A stretch of 64,000 nt of DNA from Cellulosimicrobium cellulans (GCF_006539945.1 NZ_BJNZ01000009.1:93738-157737); one strand, 5' to 3'; positions 52,307 to 61,055 are shown, counted from the first letter of the stretch. Notes: generated from the sequence alone by a model not told the origin. Program-made: numbers and translations.

Positions 52307-54780
52307 TCCGCAAGACCGCCGACGAGCAGAGCACCGTGGACCGCCTGCGCTTCCCGGCCGAGCCGTGGCGGCTCGTCGAGTCGCAGTTCTCCGCAGAGGA
52401 CCTCGGCGTGACCGAGACGCTCTTCGCCGTCGCGAACGGCTACCTCGGCATGCGCGGCAACGTCGAGGAGGGGCGCGAGTCCCACTCGCACGGCACGTTC
52501 GTCAACGGGTTCCACGAGACGTGGTCGATCCGCCACGCCGAGGAGGCGTACGGGTTCGCGCGCGTCGGCCAGACCATCGTCAACGTCCCCGACGCGAAGG
52601 TCATCCGGCTGTACGTCGACGACGAGCCGCTCCTGCTGCCCGTCGCCGACCTCGTGGACTACGAGCGGTCGCTCGACCTGCGCGACGGCGTCCTGCGCCG
52701 CGAGCTGATGTGGCGCACGCCGTCGGGCAAGCGCGTGCAGATCCGCTCCGAGCGCATGGTGTCGTTCGTCGAGCGCCACCTGGCGATCATGACGTTCGAG
52801 GTCACGCTGCTCGACGCCGCGGCACCCGTCGCGATCTCGTCGCAGGTCCTCAACCGGCAGGACGGCCAGGACGAGTACCACGTGCGCTCCGCGTCGCTCG
52901 GCGAGGGGTTCGACCCGCGCAAGACCGACCAGTTCTCCGGTCGGGTGCTCCAGCCGCAGTCCCAGTGGGGCGACGACGAGCGGCTCGTGCTCTCCTACCG
53001 CGCCACGAACTCGGGCATGACGCTCGCCGTCGCGGCGGACGACCTGCTCGAGACCGAGAACGAGTGGGACGTCCGGACGCAGGTGGACGAGGACCTCGCC
53101 AAGCACGTGTTCCGCGTCCACGCGGAGCCCGGCCGGCCGATCCGGCTCACCAAGCTCGTCGCGTACCACACCTCGCGTGGCGTGCCGTCGCGCGAGCTGG
53201 TCGACCGCTGCCGCCGCACGCTCGACCGCGCGCGCGAGACCGGCGTCGAGGGCCAGGTCGCGCTCCAGCGCGAGTGGCTCGACGACTTCTGGGCGCGCTC
53301 CGACGTCGAGGTCCCCGGCCAGCCCGGCATCCAGCAGGCCGTGCGCTGGAACCTGTTCCAGCTCGCCCAGGCGACCGCGCGCGCCGAGGGCAACGGTGTC
53401 CCCGCCAAGGGGCTCACCGGCTCCGGGTACAGCGGGCACTACTTCTGGGACACCGAGATCTACGTCCTGCCGTTCCTCACGTACACGAGCCCCCGGTACG
53501 CGCGCAACGCGCTGCGGTTCCGCTACCAGATGCTCGACGCCGCCCGGCGGCGCGCGGCCGAGCTCTCGCAGAAGGGCGCGCTCTTCCCCTGGCGCACGAT
53601 CAACGGCGAGGAGGCGTCCGCCTACTACGCGGCGGGCACCGCGCAGTACCACATCGACGCCGACGTCAGCTATGCGCTCGTGCAGTACGTGCGCGCGACG
53701 GGCGACGTGGACTTCCTGCGCCGCGAGGGCGTGGACATCTTGGTCGAGACCGCGCGCATGTGGGAGGACCTGGGGTTCTGGCGCGCGAACGGCGACGACA
53801 ACTTCCACATCCACGGCGTGACCGGCCCCGACGAGTACACGACCGTCGTCAACGACAACCTCTTCACCAACGTCATGGCGCGGTTCAACCTTCGCGCGGC
53901 AGCGATCGTCGTCGAGCGCATGAAGGCCGAGCACCCCGAGGACTACGCGCTGCTCGTGGACCGGCTCGGGCTCGGCGCGTACGAGGCGGCGGAGTGGGTC
54001 CGTGCGGCCGACCACATGTCGATCCCGTACGCCGAGAGCATCGGCATCCACCCGCAGGACTCGCACTTCCTCGAGCGCGAGATCTGGGACCTCGCGCACA
54101 CCCCCGCGAACAAGCGCCCCCTCCTGCTGCACTACCACCCGCTCGTCATCTACCGCTACCAGGTGCTCAAGCAGGCCGACGTGGTGCTCGCGCTGTTCCT
54201 CCAGGGCCAGCACTTCACCGCGGAGGAGAAGCTCGCCGACTTCGAGTACTACGACCCGTTGACCACGGGCGACTCGACGCTCTCGGGCGTCGTCCAGTCG
54301 ATCGTCGCGGCCGAGGTCGGGTACCACGAGCTCGCGCTCGAGTACTTCGTGTCGTCGCTGTTCGTCGACCTCGCGAACCTCCACGCGAACGCGGCCGACG
54401 GCGTGCACGTCGCCTCCGCGGGCGGCACGTGGTCCGCGCTCGCGTGCGGGTTCGGCGGCATGCGCGACTCCGACGGCGAGCTGAGCTTCGACCCGCGCCT
54501 TCCCCAGGACTGGGAGTCGCTGACGTTCCGGGTCCAGTGGAACGGATCGCGCCTGCGCGTCACCGTGCTCCCCGACGCGATCGAGCTGGACGCCGAGACC
54601 GGCGACGGCGCACAGGTCACCGTGCGCGGCGAGAAGGTCAAGGTCGTCCCGGGCGAGGTCGCGCGCATCACGCTCGACGGTCAGGGCCCGGTGAAGCCCG
54701 GTCGCCCGAGCCTGCGCGCGCTCTCCGGCAACCGCCGCGACGACGGCACCCTCATCACCGCGACGGTCCCGCACTCCTGA
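52303..54780 (+). CDS. GH65 disaccharide phosphorylase (trehalose/kojibiose/maltose type)
   Basis: An 825-residue GH65 enzyme. The N-terminal beta-sandwich (FAVANGYLGMRGNVEEG) precedes the (alpha/alpha)6 barrel with YSGHYFWDTEIYVLPFL, GALFPWRTINGEE and the general acid Glu511 in VTGPDEYTT; the C-terminal YHPLVIYRYQVLKQADV and SIVAAEVGYHELALEYF are also family-typical. It phosphorolyses an alpha-linked glucose disaccharide to beta-glucose 1-phosphate and glucose, with the upstream mutase completing the path. Exact substrate cannot be assigned from sequence alone; the nearby treS-mak-glgE genes make trehalose or maltose attractive. Confidence 0.92.
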   Translation: MIRKTADEQSTVDRLRFPAEPWRLVESQFSAEDLGVTETLFAVANGYLGMRGNVEEGRESHSHGTFVNGFHETWSIRHAEEAYGFARVGQTIVNVPDAKVIRLYVDDEPLLLPVADLVDYERSLDLRDGVLRRELMWRTPSGKRVQIRSERMVSFVERHLAIMTFEVTLLDAAAPVAISSQVLNRQDGQDEYHVRSASLGEGFDPRKTDQFSGRVLQPQSQWGDDERLVLSYRATNSGMTLAVAADDLLETENEWDVRTQVDEDLAKHVFRVHAEPGRPIRLTKLVAYHTSRGVPSRELVDRCRRTLDRARETGVEGQVALQREWLDDFWARSDVEVPGQPGIQQAVRWNLFQLAQATARAEGNGVPAKGLTGSGYSGHYFWDTEIYVLPFLTYTSPRYARNALRFRYQMLDAARRRAAELSQKGALFPWRTINGEEASAYYAAGTAQYHIDADVSYALVQYVRATGDVDFLRREGVDILVETARMWEDLGFWRANGDDNFHIHGVTGPDEYTTVVNDNLFTNVMARFNLRAAAIVVERMKAEHPEDYALLVDRLGLGAYEAAEWVRAADHMSIPYAESIGIHPQDSHFLEREIWDLAHTPANKRPLLLHYHPLVIYRYQVLKQADVVLALFLQGQHFTAEEKLADFEYYDPLTTGDSTLSGVVQSIVAAEVGYHELALEYFVSSLFVDLANLHANAADGVHVASAGGTWSALACGFGGMRDSDGELSFDPRLPQDWESLTFRVQWNGSRLRVTVLPDAIELDAETGDGAQVTVRGEKVKVVPGEVARITLDGQGPVKPGRPSLRALSGNRRDDGTLITATVPHS

Positions 54781-54793
54781 CCTCACGCCTGCC

Positions 54794-54940
54794 GAGGGAA
54801 GACCCGGGCCTGCCGAAGTAGAGCCGTGGTCCGCCGAGGTAGAGCCGAGGTCCGCCCAGGTAGAGCCGTGGTCCGCCGAGGTAGAGCCGTGGTCCGCCGA
54901 GGTAGAGCCGTGGTGGCGCGAGGTAGAGCCGTGGTTCTTG
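54794..54940 (+). repeat. 21-bp tandem array E (7 units) 3' of the GH65 gene
   Basis: Units begin at 54794, 54815, 54836, 54857, 54878, 54899 and 54920, exactly 21 bp apart; the first two are diverged (GAGGGAAGA, GAAGTAGAG). The array starts 13 bp after the GH65 stop codon and is oriented with it. Confidence 0.93.
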
Positions 54941-54961
54941 TGCCCGACGGCGTGTGGTTGG

Positions 54962-55076
54962 CCTGGGTGGTCGGGGTGGGTGGTGGTGCCGCGTCTTCCA
55001 TCCGCCGCTCGTTCCTCGCGGCTCCCGCCAGGCCCGCCACGACGCGGCACCACCACCCACCCCGACCGGCTTCGTC
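54962..55076 (-). repeat. Dispersed structured element, copy 2 (minus orientation)
   Basis: A perfect 27-bp inverted repeat (54969-54995 with 55041-55067) encloses a 45-nt loop that, read on the minus strand, matches copy 1 at 43 of 45 positions. The flanks CCTGGGT (54962-54968) and GGCTTCGTC (55068-55076) correspond to the conserved borders of copy 1. The stem bases differ from copy 1 but pair perfectly. It sits between inverted 21-bp arrays E and F. Confidence 0.85.
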
Positions 55077-55301
55077 GCGCCCTGATCGGTGCTCGCCTCG
55101 GGCGACTGCCCGCTGTGTCGGTCAGCTTCGGGAGCCTCGCCGCTGCGGGCCTCGCCGAGGGACCAGGTCGCCATCCGCGACTCCGTCACCTCTGGGTGGC
55201 GACGCCGACGACGGCGGGTGTCCGGCCGTCGTCGGGCACGAGCACGCCGGGTGGTGACGGCGGGACGAGCGACGGATCGCCGTCAGGCACGGTGGCCACG
55301 G
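55077..55301. other. Spacer between structured element and array F
   Basis: This stretch completes a 749-bp gene-free region (54781-55529) that is otherwise filled by arrays E and F and the structured element. I see no gene or clear signal in it. Confidence 0.4.
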
Positions 55302-55415
55302 TTCTGTCTCGGCCGACCAGACTCCTACCTCGGCGAACCATGGCTCTGCTTCGGCGAACCACGGCTCTACTTCGGCGAACCAGGGCTCTACTTCGGCAGA
55401 CCACGGGTCTACCTC
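55302..55415 (-). repeat. 21-bp tandem array F (6 diverged units)
   Basis: Diverged CTCTACCTC-type cores start at 55302, 55323, 55344, 55365, 55386 and 55407, all in 21-bp register. The orientation is opposite to array E. No minus-strand gene ends directly beside it, the one exception to the 3'-oriented rule. Confidence 0.85.
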
Positions 55416-55529
55416 GGCGTGCGGGGCGGGCGCAGGAACTTCCCGGAACATCCTCGCGTCGGCCCGGATCGCGGTGCTCGGACGGCGGTAGGTTGCCGAC
55501 GAGACGTCGGTCGAGCGCGGGGGGAAGAG

Positions 55530-55865
55530 ATGAGCGGTCGTCGGTACGGGCGTGCGTGGACCGTTGCGGTCGCGGTCGTCTGCGCGGGGGCGGTGCTGTC
55601 GGCGTGCGACGGCGGCGGGGACCTGGAGGTCGCCAACGACAGCGGTGAGGACGTGACCGTCCGGACCGGGGACGAGGAGTCAGAGGTCGACGGGGGCGGT
55701 GGGGTCGTGTTCCTCGACTACGGCTGCACGCCGGGTGACGTGACCGTCGTGCGGGCGTCGGGCGCCGAGGAGGTCGTCGACGGGCCGGTGTGCCCGGACG
55801 AGAAGATCGTGATCCACGCCGACGAGGTGGTGCTGGTCCCCGTCGGCGCGGACGACGACTCCTGA
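55530..55865 (+). CDS. Small lipoprotein, unknown function
   Basis: A 111-residue exported protein with a lipobox LSAC after a basic N-terminus and hydrophobic core. The mature part (about 85 residues) is strongly acidic, beta-rich and carries two Cys (DYGCTPGD and GPVCPDE) that could form a disulfide. No family recognised. GGGGAAGAG precedes the ATG. It converges on the S9 peptidase gene with a 7-bp gap. Confidence 0.65.
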   Translation: MSGRRYGRAWTVAVAVVCAGAVLSACDGGGDLEVANDSGEDVTVRTGDEESEVDGGGGVVFLDYGCTPGDVTVVRASGAEEVVDGPVCPDEKIVIHADEVVLVPVGADDDS

Positions 55866-55872
55866 GCCGGCG

Positions 55873-58101
55873 TCAGCCGAGGCGCTCGGCGAGGAAGCGG
55901 TAGTGCACCGCGGCCATGTGCGCGGCCTGGGCGTTGTTCGCCGCGCCGCCGTGGCCGCCCTCGATGTTCTCGTAGTACGTGACGTCCTTGCCCTCGCCGA
56001 GCATCTTCGCGGCGAGCTTGCGCGCGTGGCCGGGGTGGACGCGGTCGTCCTTGGTCGACGTCGTGAACAGCACGGGCGGGTACTCGCGCTCGGCGTCGAA
56101 CAGGTGGTACGGCGAGAACGTGCGGAGGAACTCCCACTGCTCCGGGTCGTCCGGGTCGCCGTACTCCGCGGCCCACGACGCCCCGGCGAGGAGCTTGGTG
56201 TACCGGCGCATGTCGAGCAGCGGGACGCCGACGATCACGGCGCCGAAGAGCTCGGGGTACTGCGTGAGCATGTTGCCCGCGAGCAGGCCGCCGTTGGAGC
56301 GACCCTCCATGCCGAGGTGCTCGTGGTTCGTGATCCCGCGGGCCACGAGGTCGCGCGCGACGGCGGCGAAGTCCTCGTACGCGCGGTGCCGGTTCGCCTT
56401 GAGCGCGGCCTGGTGCCAGGCCGGGCCGTACTCGCCGCCGCCGCGGATGTTCGCGACGACGTAGACGCCGCCGCGCGAGAGCCAGGCACGGCCGAGCGCG
56501 CCGGAGTAGGCGGGGGTCAGCGAGATCTCGAAGCCGCCGTACCCGTACAGCAGCGTCGGCGCGGTCCCCGCGCCACCGTCGCCCGCGCCCTCGACGAGGT
56601 CCGCGCGACCCACGACGAAGTACGGCACGCGCGTGCCGTCGTCGGACGTGGCGAAGTGCTGCGCGACGGTCATGCCGTCGGCGTCGAAGAACGCGGGGTT
56701 GGACTTGACGACCTCCGGTGCACCCGCGGTGCCCGGCCGCTCGCCGAGCGACAGGAGCGAGAGCGTCGTGGGCGTGAGGTAGTCGGTCGTGACGAGCCAC
56801 AGGTCGTCGGTGTCGACGGGGTCGACGGCCCCGACGGCCACCGTGCCAAGCTCCGGCAGGCCGGGGATCTCGGAGCGCACCCACGGCGCGTCGGCGGTCT
56901 CCTGCCCGACGGCGGTCCCGTCACCTCCGGGCGCGGCGGCGTCCGGCGGCGTGAGCACGTGCAGGCGGTTCTTCACGTCGTCGAGCACGTTGACCACGAG
57001 GTGGTGGCGCGTCCACGTCGCGCCGGCGAGCGACGTCGTCGCCGTCGGCTCGAAGAGCACGGTGAAGCCGCGGTCGCCCGCGAGGAAGTCGTCGAACCGC
57101 GCGACGAGCAGCGAGCCCGCGCGGTACGTCGCGCCGCCGACGGTCCAGTCGTCGCGCAGCTCGACGAGCAGCCACTCGCGCCGCACCCCGACCTCGGCCG
57201 AGTCGGGCACGTCGATCTTCGTCAGGCGCTGCTCGGGCGTGCCGGTGTGCTGGGCGAGGTAGAGCTCGTCCGAGTAGAACGCCTTGGAGCGGTGGACGAA
57301 GTCCCGCTCGAACCCGGGCGTGTGCGAGCGCCAGGCGGAGATGTACATGTCCTCGTCGGTGCCCTCGTAGACGGTCGCGGCGTCGTCGAGCGGGGTGCCG
57401 CGCGTCCAGCGCTTGACCACTCGTGGGTACCCGGACGGCGTGAGCGTGCCCTCGCCGAAGTCGGTGAAGACGTAGACGGTGTCGGTGTCGATCCACCCGA
57501 GCGAGCCCTTGGCCTCCGCGCGGAAGAACCCGCCGTCCGCGGGGGCGACGAACCGCTTCTCGACGAGGTCGAACTCGCGCGTGACGTCGGCGTCCGACCC
57601 GCCGGGGGAGAGCTCGACGAGCGCGTGCCGCCACGGCTCGCCCGCGGCGAGCTGCTCGGGGGTCGGGCGCAGGACGCTCGCGCCGTGCCAGACCCACGAC
57701 TCGCCCTCGGCCGCGGCCAGCGCGTCGAGGTCGAGCACGGTCTCCCACTCGGGGTCGTCCGTGCGGTAGGACTCGAGCGTCGTACGGCGCCAGAGGCCGC
57801 GCTCGTGCTGGGCGTCGCGCCAGAAGTTGTAGTACCGGTCCCCGATCTTGGAGACCTCGGGGATCTTGGCGTCGGAGTCGAGCACCTCGCGGATCGCGCG
57901 CTCCGTCGTGGTGAACTCCTCGGCGACCTCGAGCGTGTCGGCGACCTCGGCGTTGCGCGCACGGACCCAGGCGAGCGCCTCGTCGCCCTCGACGGCCTCG
58001 AGCCAGAGGTACGGGTCGTGGGGCGCGCCGTCGTCAGGGAGCGCGGTCTCGGCGGGGTTCTGGGGCGCGGGCGCAGGGCTCGTCGTCTGCTCGGCGGTCA
58101 T
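55873..58101 (-). CDS. Prolyl oligopeptidase-family (S9) serine peptidase
   Basis: A 742-residue peptidase without a signal peptide, presumably cytoplasmic. The N-terminal DPYLWLEAVEGDEALAWVRARN begins the S9A family; residues about 80-450 form the beta-propeller that limits access to small peptides. The C-terminal alpha/beta-hydrolase domain carries Ser602 in EGRSNGGLLAGN, Asp686 in STKDDRVHP and His717 in EGGHGGAAN. It cleaves short peptides, probably after proline or basic residues; the propeller does not tell which. ATG at 58101. Confidence 0.92.
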   Translation of the reverse strand: MTAEQTTSPAPAPQNPAETALPDDGAPHDPYLWLEAVEGDEALAWVRARNAEVADTLEVAEEFTTTERAIREVLDSDAKIPEVSKIGDRYYNFWRDAQHERGLWRRTTLESYRTDDPEWETVLDLDALAAAEGESWVWHGASVLRPTPEQLAAGEPWRHALVELSPGGSDADVTREFDLVEKRFVAPADGGFFRAEAKGSLGWIDTDTVYVFTDFGEGTLTPSGYPRVVKRWTRGTPLDDAATVYEGTDEDMYISAWRSHTPGFERDFVHRSKAFYSDELYLAQHTGTPEQRLTKIDVPDSAEVGVRREWLLVELRDDWTVGGATYRAGSLLVARFDDFLAGDRGFTVLFEPTATTSLAGATWTRHHLVVNVLDDVKNRLHVLTPPDAAAPGGDGTAVGQETADAPWVRSEIPGLPELGTVAVGAVDPVDTDDLWLVTTDYLTPTTLSLLSLGERPGTAGAPEVVKSNPAFFDADGMTVAQHFATSDDGTRVPYFVVGRADLVEGAGDGGAGTAPTLLYGYGGFEISLTPAYSGALGRAWLSRGGVYVVANIRGGGEYGPAWHQAALKANRHRAYEDFAAVARDLVARGITNHEHLGMEGRSNGGLLAGNMLTQYPELFGAVIVGVPLLDMRRYTKLLAGASWAAEYGDPDDPEQWEFLRTFSPYHLFDAEREYPPVLFTTSTKDDRVHPGHARKLAAKMLGEGKDVTYYENIEGGHGGAANNAQAAHMAAVHYRFLAERLG

Positions 58102-58201
58102 GGTCCCCCACCCTACGGCGGTGCGGGCGGTGGTGCGGAGGTCACCGGGTGACCGGGACCTTGGGCCCCGAACGGCCGTCCGGCCTTGTCGGGCAGCGTG
58201 C

Positions 58202-58221
58202 CTTGTGAAAACATTCACAAG
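58202..58221. promoter_or_regulatory. Rex operator upstream of adhE
   Basis: A perfect inverted repeat CTTGTGAA-N4-TTCACAAG matches the Rex consensus (TTGTGAA...TTCACAA). Rex releases DNA when NADH/NAD+ rises, so adhE should be induced under oxygen limitation. The rex gene itself is not in the window. Confidence 0.85.
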
Positions 58222-58240
58222 TAGAGAGACCGCTGAAGGA

Positions 58241-58262
58241 GCCGGGGCAATCCGGCCCCGGC
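58241..58262 (+). promoter_or_regulatory. 5'-leader hairpin of adhE
   Basis: GCCGGGGC (58241-58248) pairs with GCCCCGGC (58255-58262) around a 6-nt loop, 49 bp before the adhE start. It may stabilise or attenuate the leader RNA. Confidence 0.35.
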
Positions 58263-58310
58263 AGCACCCGCGGCCCGACGCCCGGCCCGCCCGGGCACCG
58301 GAGGGGACGC

Positions 58311-61055
58311 ATGAGCGCGAAGAGCGCCGGCACGAAGGTCGAGAACCGCACCGAGGACACCCGCACGACGCAGGAGATCGACGTCCTCGTCGAGCGAGCC
58401 CGCAAGGCGCTCGACCAGTACATGAGCCTCACGCAGGAGGACGTCGACCGGATCGTCCTCAAGGCGTCCGTCGCGGGCCTGCACCAGCACGGCCACCTCG
58501 CGCAGCTGGCCGTCGCCGAGACCGGGCGCGGCGTGTTCGAGGACAAGGCGACCAAGAACATCTTCGCGTGCGAGCACGTGCCCAACTCGATGGCGAACCT
58601 CAAGACGGTCGGCATCATCGGCCGTGACGAGCTCACGGGCGTCGTCGAGATCGCCGAGCCCGTCGGCGTGGTGTGCGCCGTGACGCCGGTGACCAACCCG
58701 ACCTCGACGACGATCTTCAAGTCCCTCATCGCGCTCAAGACGCGCAACCCCGTCGTGTTCGCGTTCCACCCGAGCGCGCAGCGCTCGTCCGTCGAGGCGG
58801 CCCGTATCGTGCGCGACGCCGCGGTGGCGGCCGGCGCACCCGACGACTGCATCCAGTGGGTCGAGCACCCGTCGATCGAGGCGACCAACACGCTCATGCA
58901 CCACCCGGGCGTCGCGCTCATCCTCGCGACGGGCGGCAACGGCATGGTTCGCGCGGCCTACTCGGCCGGCAAGCCGGCGCTCGGCGTCGGCGCGGGCAAC
59001 GTCCCGGCCTACGTGGAGAAGAGCGCCGACCTCGGTCGTGCGATCAACGACGTCGTCATGTCGAAGGCGTTCGACAACGGCATGGTGTGCGCGTCGGAGC
59101 AGGCGCTCATCCTCGACGACGTGATCTACGACGACGCGATGCGCGAGCTGGCCCGCCTGCACGCCTACCGCGCGACACCCGCCGAGAAGGCGATGCTCGA
59201 GCGCCTCATCTTCGGGGTGGAGGCGAACGGGACGAACTGCGCGGGCGCGAAGCTCAACCCGAAGGTGGTGGGCAAGTCGCCCGTCTGGATCGCGCGCGAG
59301 GCCGGCTTCGAGGTCCCCGACGACACGTCGATCATCCTCGCGGAGATCGACGACGTCGGCCCCGCCGAGCCGCTGAGCCGCGAGAAGCTCACGCCCGTCC
59401 TCGCCGTCCTGCGGGCGCGCGACACCGAGCACGGCGTCCGCCTCGCGGAGCGCATGGTCGAGCTCGACGGCCTGGGCCACTCGGCCGCCATCCACACGGC
59501 CGACCAGGACCTCGTCGAGCGGTACGGCTCGCGGGTCAAGGCCGTGCGCGTGCTGTGGAACAGCCCGACCTCGCTCGGCGGGATCGGCGACATCTACAAC
59601 GCGCTGCTCCCGTCGCTCACGCTCGGGTGCGGCAGCTACGGCGCGAACTCGGTGTCGAACAACGTGTCGGCGGTCAACCTCATCAACGTCAAGCGGATCG
59701 GGCGGCGCAACAACAACATGCAGTGGTTCAAGGTGCCCGCCAAGACGTACTTCGAGCCGAACTCGATCCAGTACCTCGCGCAGATGCGCGACGTGCACCG
59801 CGTCACGATCGTCACCGACAAGGTCATGAGCCGCATCGGCGTCGTCGACCGCGTGCTCGACGTCCTCGCCCGCCGTGAGGAGAAGGTCGCGATCCAGATC
59901 ATCGACGCGGTCGAGCCGGAGCCGAGCGTCGGCACCGTGAACCGCGGTGCGGAGTCGATGCGGGACTTCGAGCCCGACACGATCATCGCGATCGGCGGCG
60001 GCTCGCCCATGGACGCGGCCAAGGTCATGTGGCTGCGGTACGAGCACCCGGAGATCGAGTTCTCCGACATGCGCGAGAAGTTCTTCGACGTCCGCAAGCG
60101 CGCGTACAAGTTCCCGGAGCTCGGCGGCAAGGCCAAGCTCGTGTGCATCCCGACGTCGTCGGGCACCGGTGCGGAGGTGACGCCGTTCGCGGTCATCACC
60201 GACCCGGAGACGGGCTTCAAGTACCCGCTCGCGGACTACGCGCTCACCCCGACCGTCGCGATCGTCGACCCCGTCCTGACGGACACCATGCCGGCCAAGC
60301 TCGCGGCCGACTCGGGCTTCGACGCCCTGACGCACGCGACCGAGGCGTTCGTCTCCGTCTACGCGAACGACTTCACCGACGGGCTGTGCCTCCAGGCGAT
60401 CAAGATGGTCTTCGAGCACATCGAGGACTCGGTCACGCAGGGTGCGGCGGCCCCGAAGGCGCGCGAGAAGATGCACAACGCGGCGACCATCGCGGGCATG
60501 GCGTTCGGCTCGGCGATGCTCGGCATCGTGCACGCCATGGCGCACACCGTGGGCTCGACGTTCCACCTCGTGCACGGGCGCACCAACGCGGTGCTCCTGC
60601 CGCACGTGATCCGCTACAACGGCCAGGTGCCCACCAAGCTCACGAGCTGGCCCAAGTACGAGCGCTACGTGGCCCCCGAGCGGTTCCAGGAGATCGCCAA
60701 GCACCTCGGCCTGCCGGCCTCCACCCCGGAGGAGGGCGTCGAGTCGTACGCGAAGGCGGTCGAGGAGCTGCGCGCCAAGGTGGGCATCGAGCCCACGTTC
60801 GCCGCGCAGGGCGTCGACGAGACGGCGTTCCTGAGCCGCCTGGACGACCTCGCGCTCCGGTCGTTCGAGGACCAGTGCGCACCTGCGAACCCGCGGATGC
60901 CGGTCCTGGAGGACATGCGCGACATCCTCGTCGCGGCCTACCGCGGCAGCAGCCGCGAGGTCGTGCGCGCGGAGCGTCTCGCGGCCCACGAGGTCGCGCG
61001 CGCCGAGGACGGGCAGGCGGCGACCCCGCCTGCCGAGACCGTGGCGGCCGGCTGA
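58311..61055 (+). CDS. adhE: Bifunctional acetaldehyde-CoA/alcohol dehydrogenase AdhE
   Basis: A 914-residue fermentative enzyme that reduces acetyl-CoA to acetaldehyde and then ethanol, regenerating NAD+. The N-terminal CoA-acylating aldehyde dehydrogenase has its nucleophilic Cys260 in NGMVCASEQ and the PVTNPTSTT motif. A linker at about 450-480 leads to the iron-dependent alcohol dehydrogenase: GGGSPMDAAKVMW, DSGFDALTHATEAFVS and HAMAHTVGSTFHLVHG with the metal-binding Asp/His residues. An Ala/Glu tail follows. GGAGGGGA lies before the ATG. The upstream Rex site indicates redox control. Confidence 0.97.
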   Translation: MSAKSAGTKVENRTEDTRTTQEIDVLVERARKALDQYMSLTQEDVDRIVLKASVAGLHQHGHLAQLAVAETGRGVFEDKATKNIFACEHVPNSMANLKTVGIIGRDELTGVVEIAEPVGVVCAVTPVTNPTSTTIFKSLIALKTRNPVVFAFHPSAQRSSVEAARIVRDAAVAAGAPDDCIQWVEHPSIEATNTLMHHPGVALILATGGNGMVRAAYSAGKPALGVGAGNVPAYVEKSADLGRAINDVVMSKAFDNGMVCASEQALILDDVIYDDAMRELARLHAYRATPAEKAMLERLIFGVEANGTNCAGAKLNPKVVGKSPVWIAREAGFEVPDDTSIILAEIDDVGPAEPLSREKLTPVLAVLRARDTEHGVRLAERMVELDGLGHSAAIHTADQDLVERYGSRVKAVRVLWNSPTSLGGIGDIYNALLPSLTLGCGSYGANSVSNNVSAVNLINVKRIGRRNNNMQWFKVPAKTYFEPNSIQYLAQMRDVHRVTIVTDKVMSRIGVVDRVLDVLARREEKVAIQIIDAVEPEPSVGTVNRGAESMRDFEPDTIIAIGGGSPMDAAKVMWLRYEHPEIEFSDMREKFFDVRKRAYKFPELGGKAKLVCIPTSSGTGAEVTPFAVITDPETGFKYPLADYALTPTVAIVDPVLTDTMPAKLAADSGFDALTHATEAFVSVYANDFTDGLCLQAIKMVFEHIEDSVTQGAAAPKAREKMHNAATIAGMAFGSAMLGIVHAMAHTVGSTFHLVHGRTNAVLLPHVIRYNGQVPTKLTSWPKYERYVAPERFQEIAKHLGLPASTPEEGVESYAKAVEELRAKVGIEPTFAAQGVDETAFLSRLDDLALRSFEDQCAPANPRMPVLEDMRDILVAAYRGSSREVVRAERLAAHEVARAEDGQAATPPAETVAAG

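Noticed and set aside
34471..55415. 21-bp arrays as CRISPR arrays
   Set aside because: The units are directly abutting, with no unique spacers, the period is too short, and no cas gene is present.
58222..58310. Riboswitch in the adhE leader
   Set aside because: Only one short GC hairpin is present, and the leader lacks any recognisable riboswitch core. The Rex site explains regulation better.
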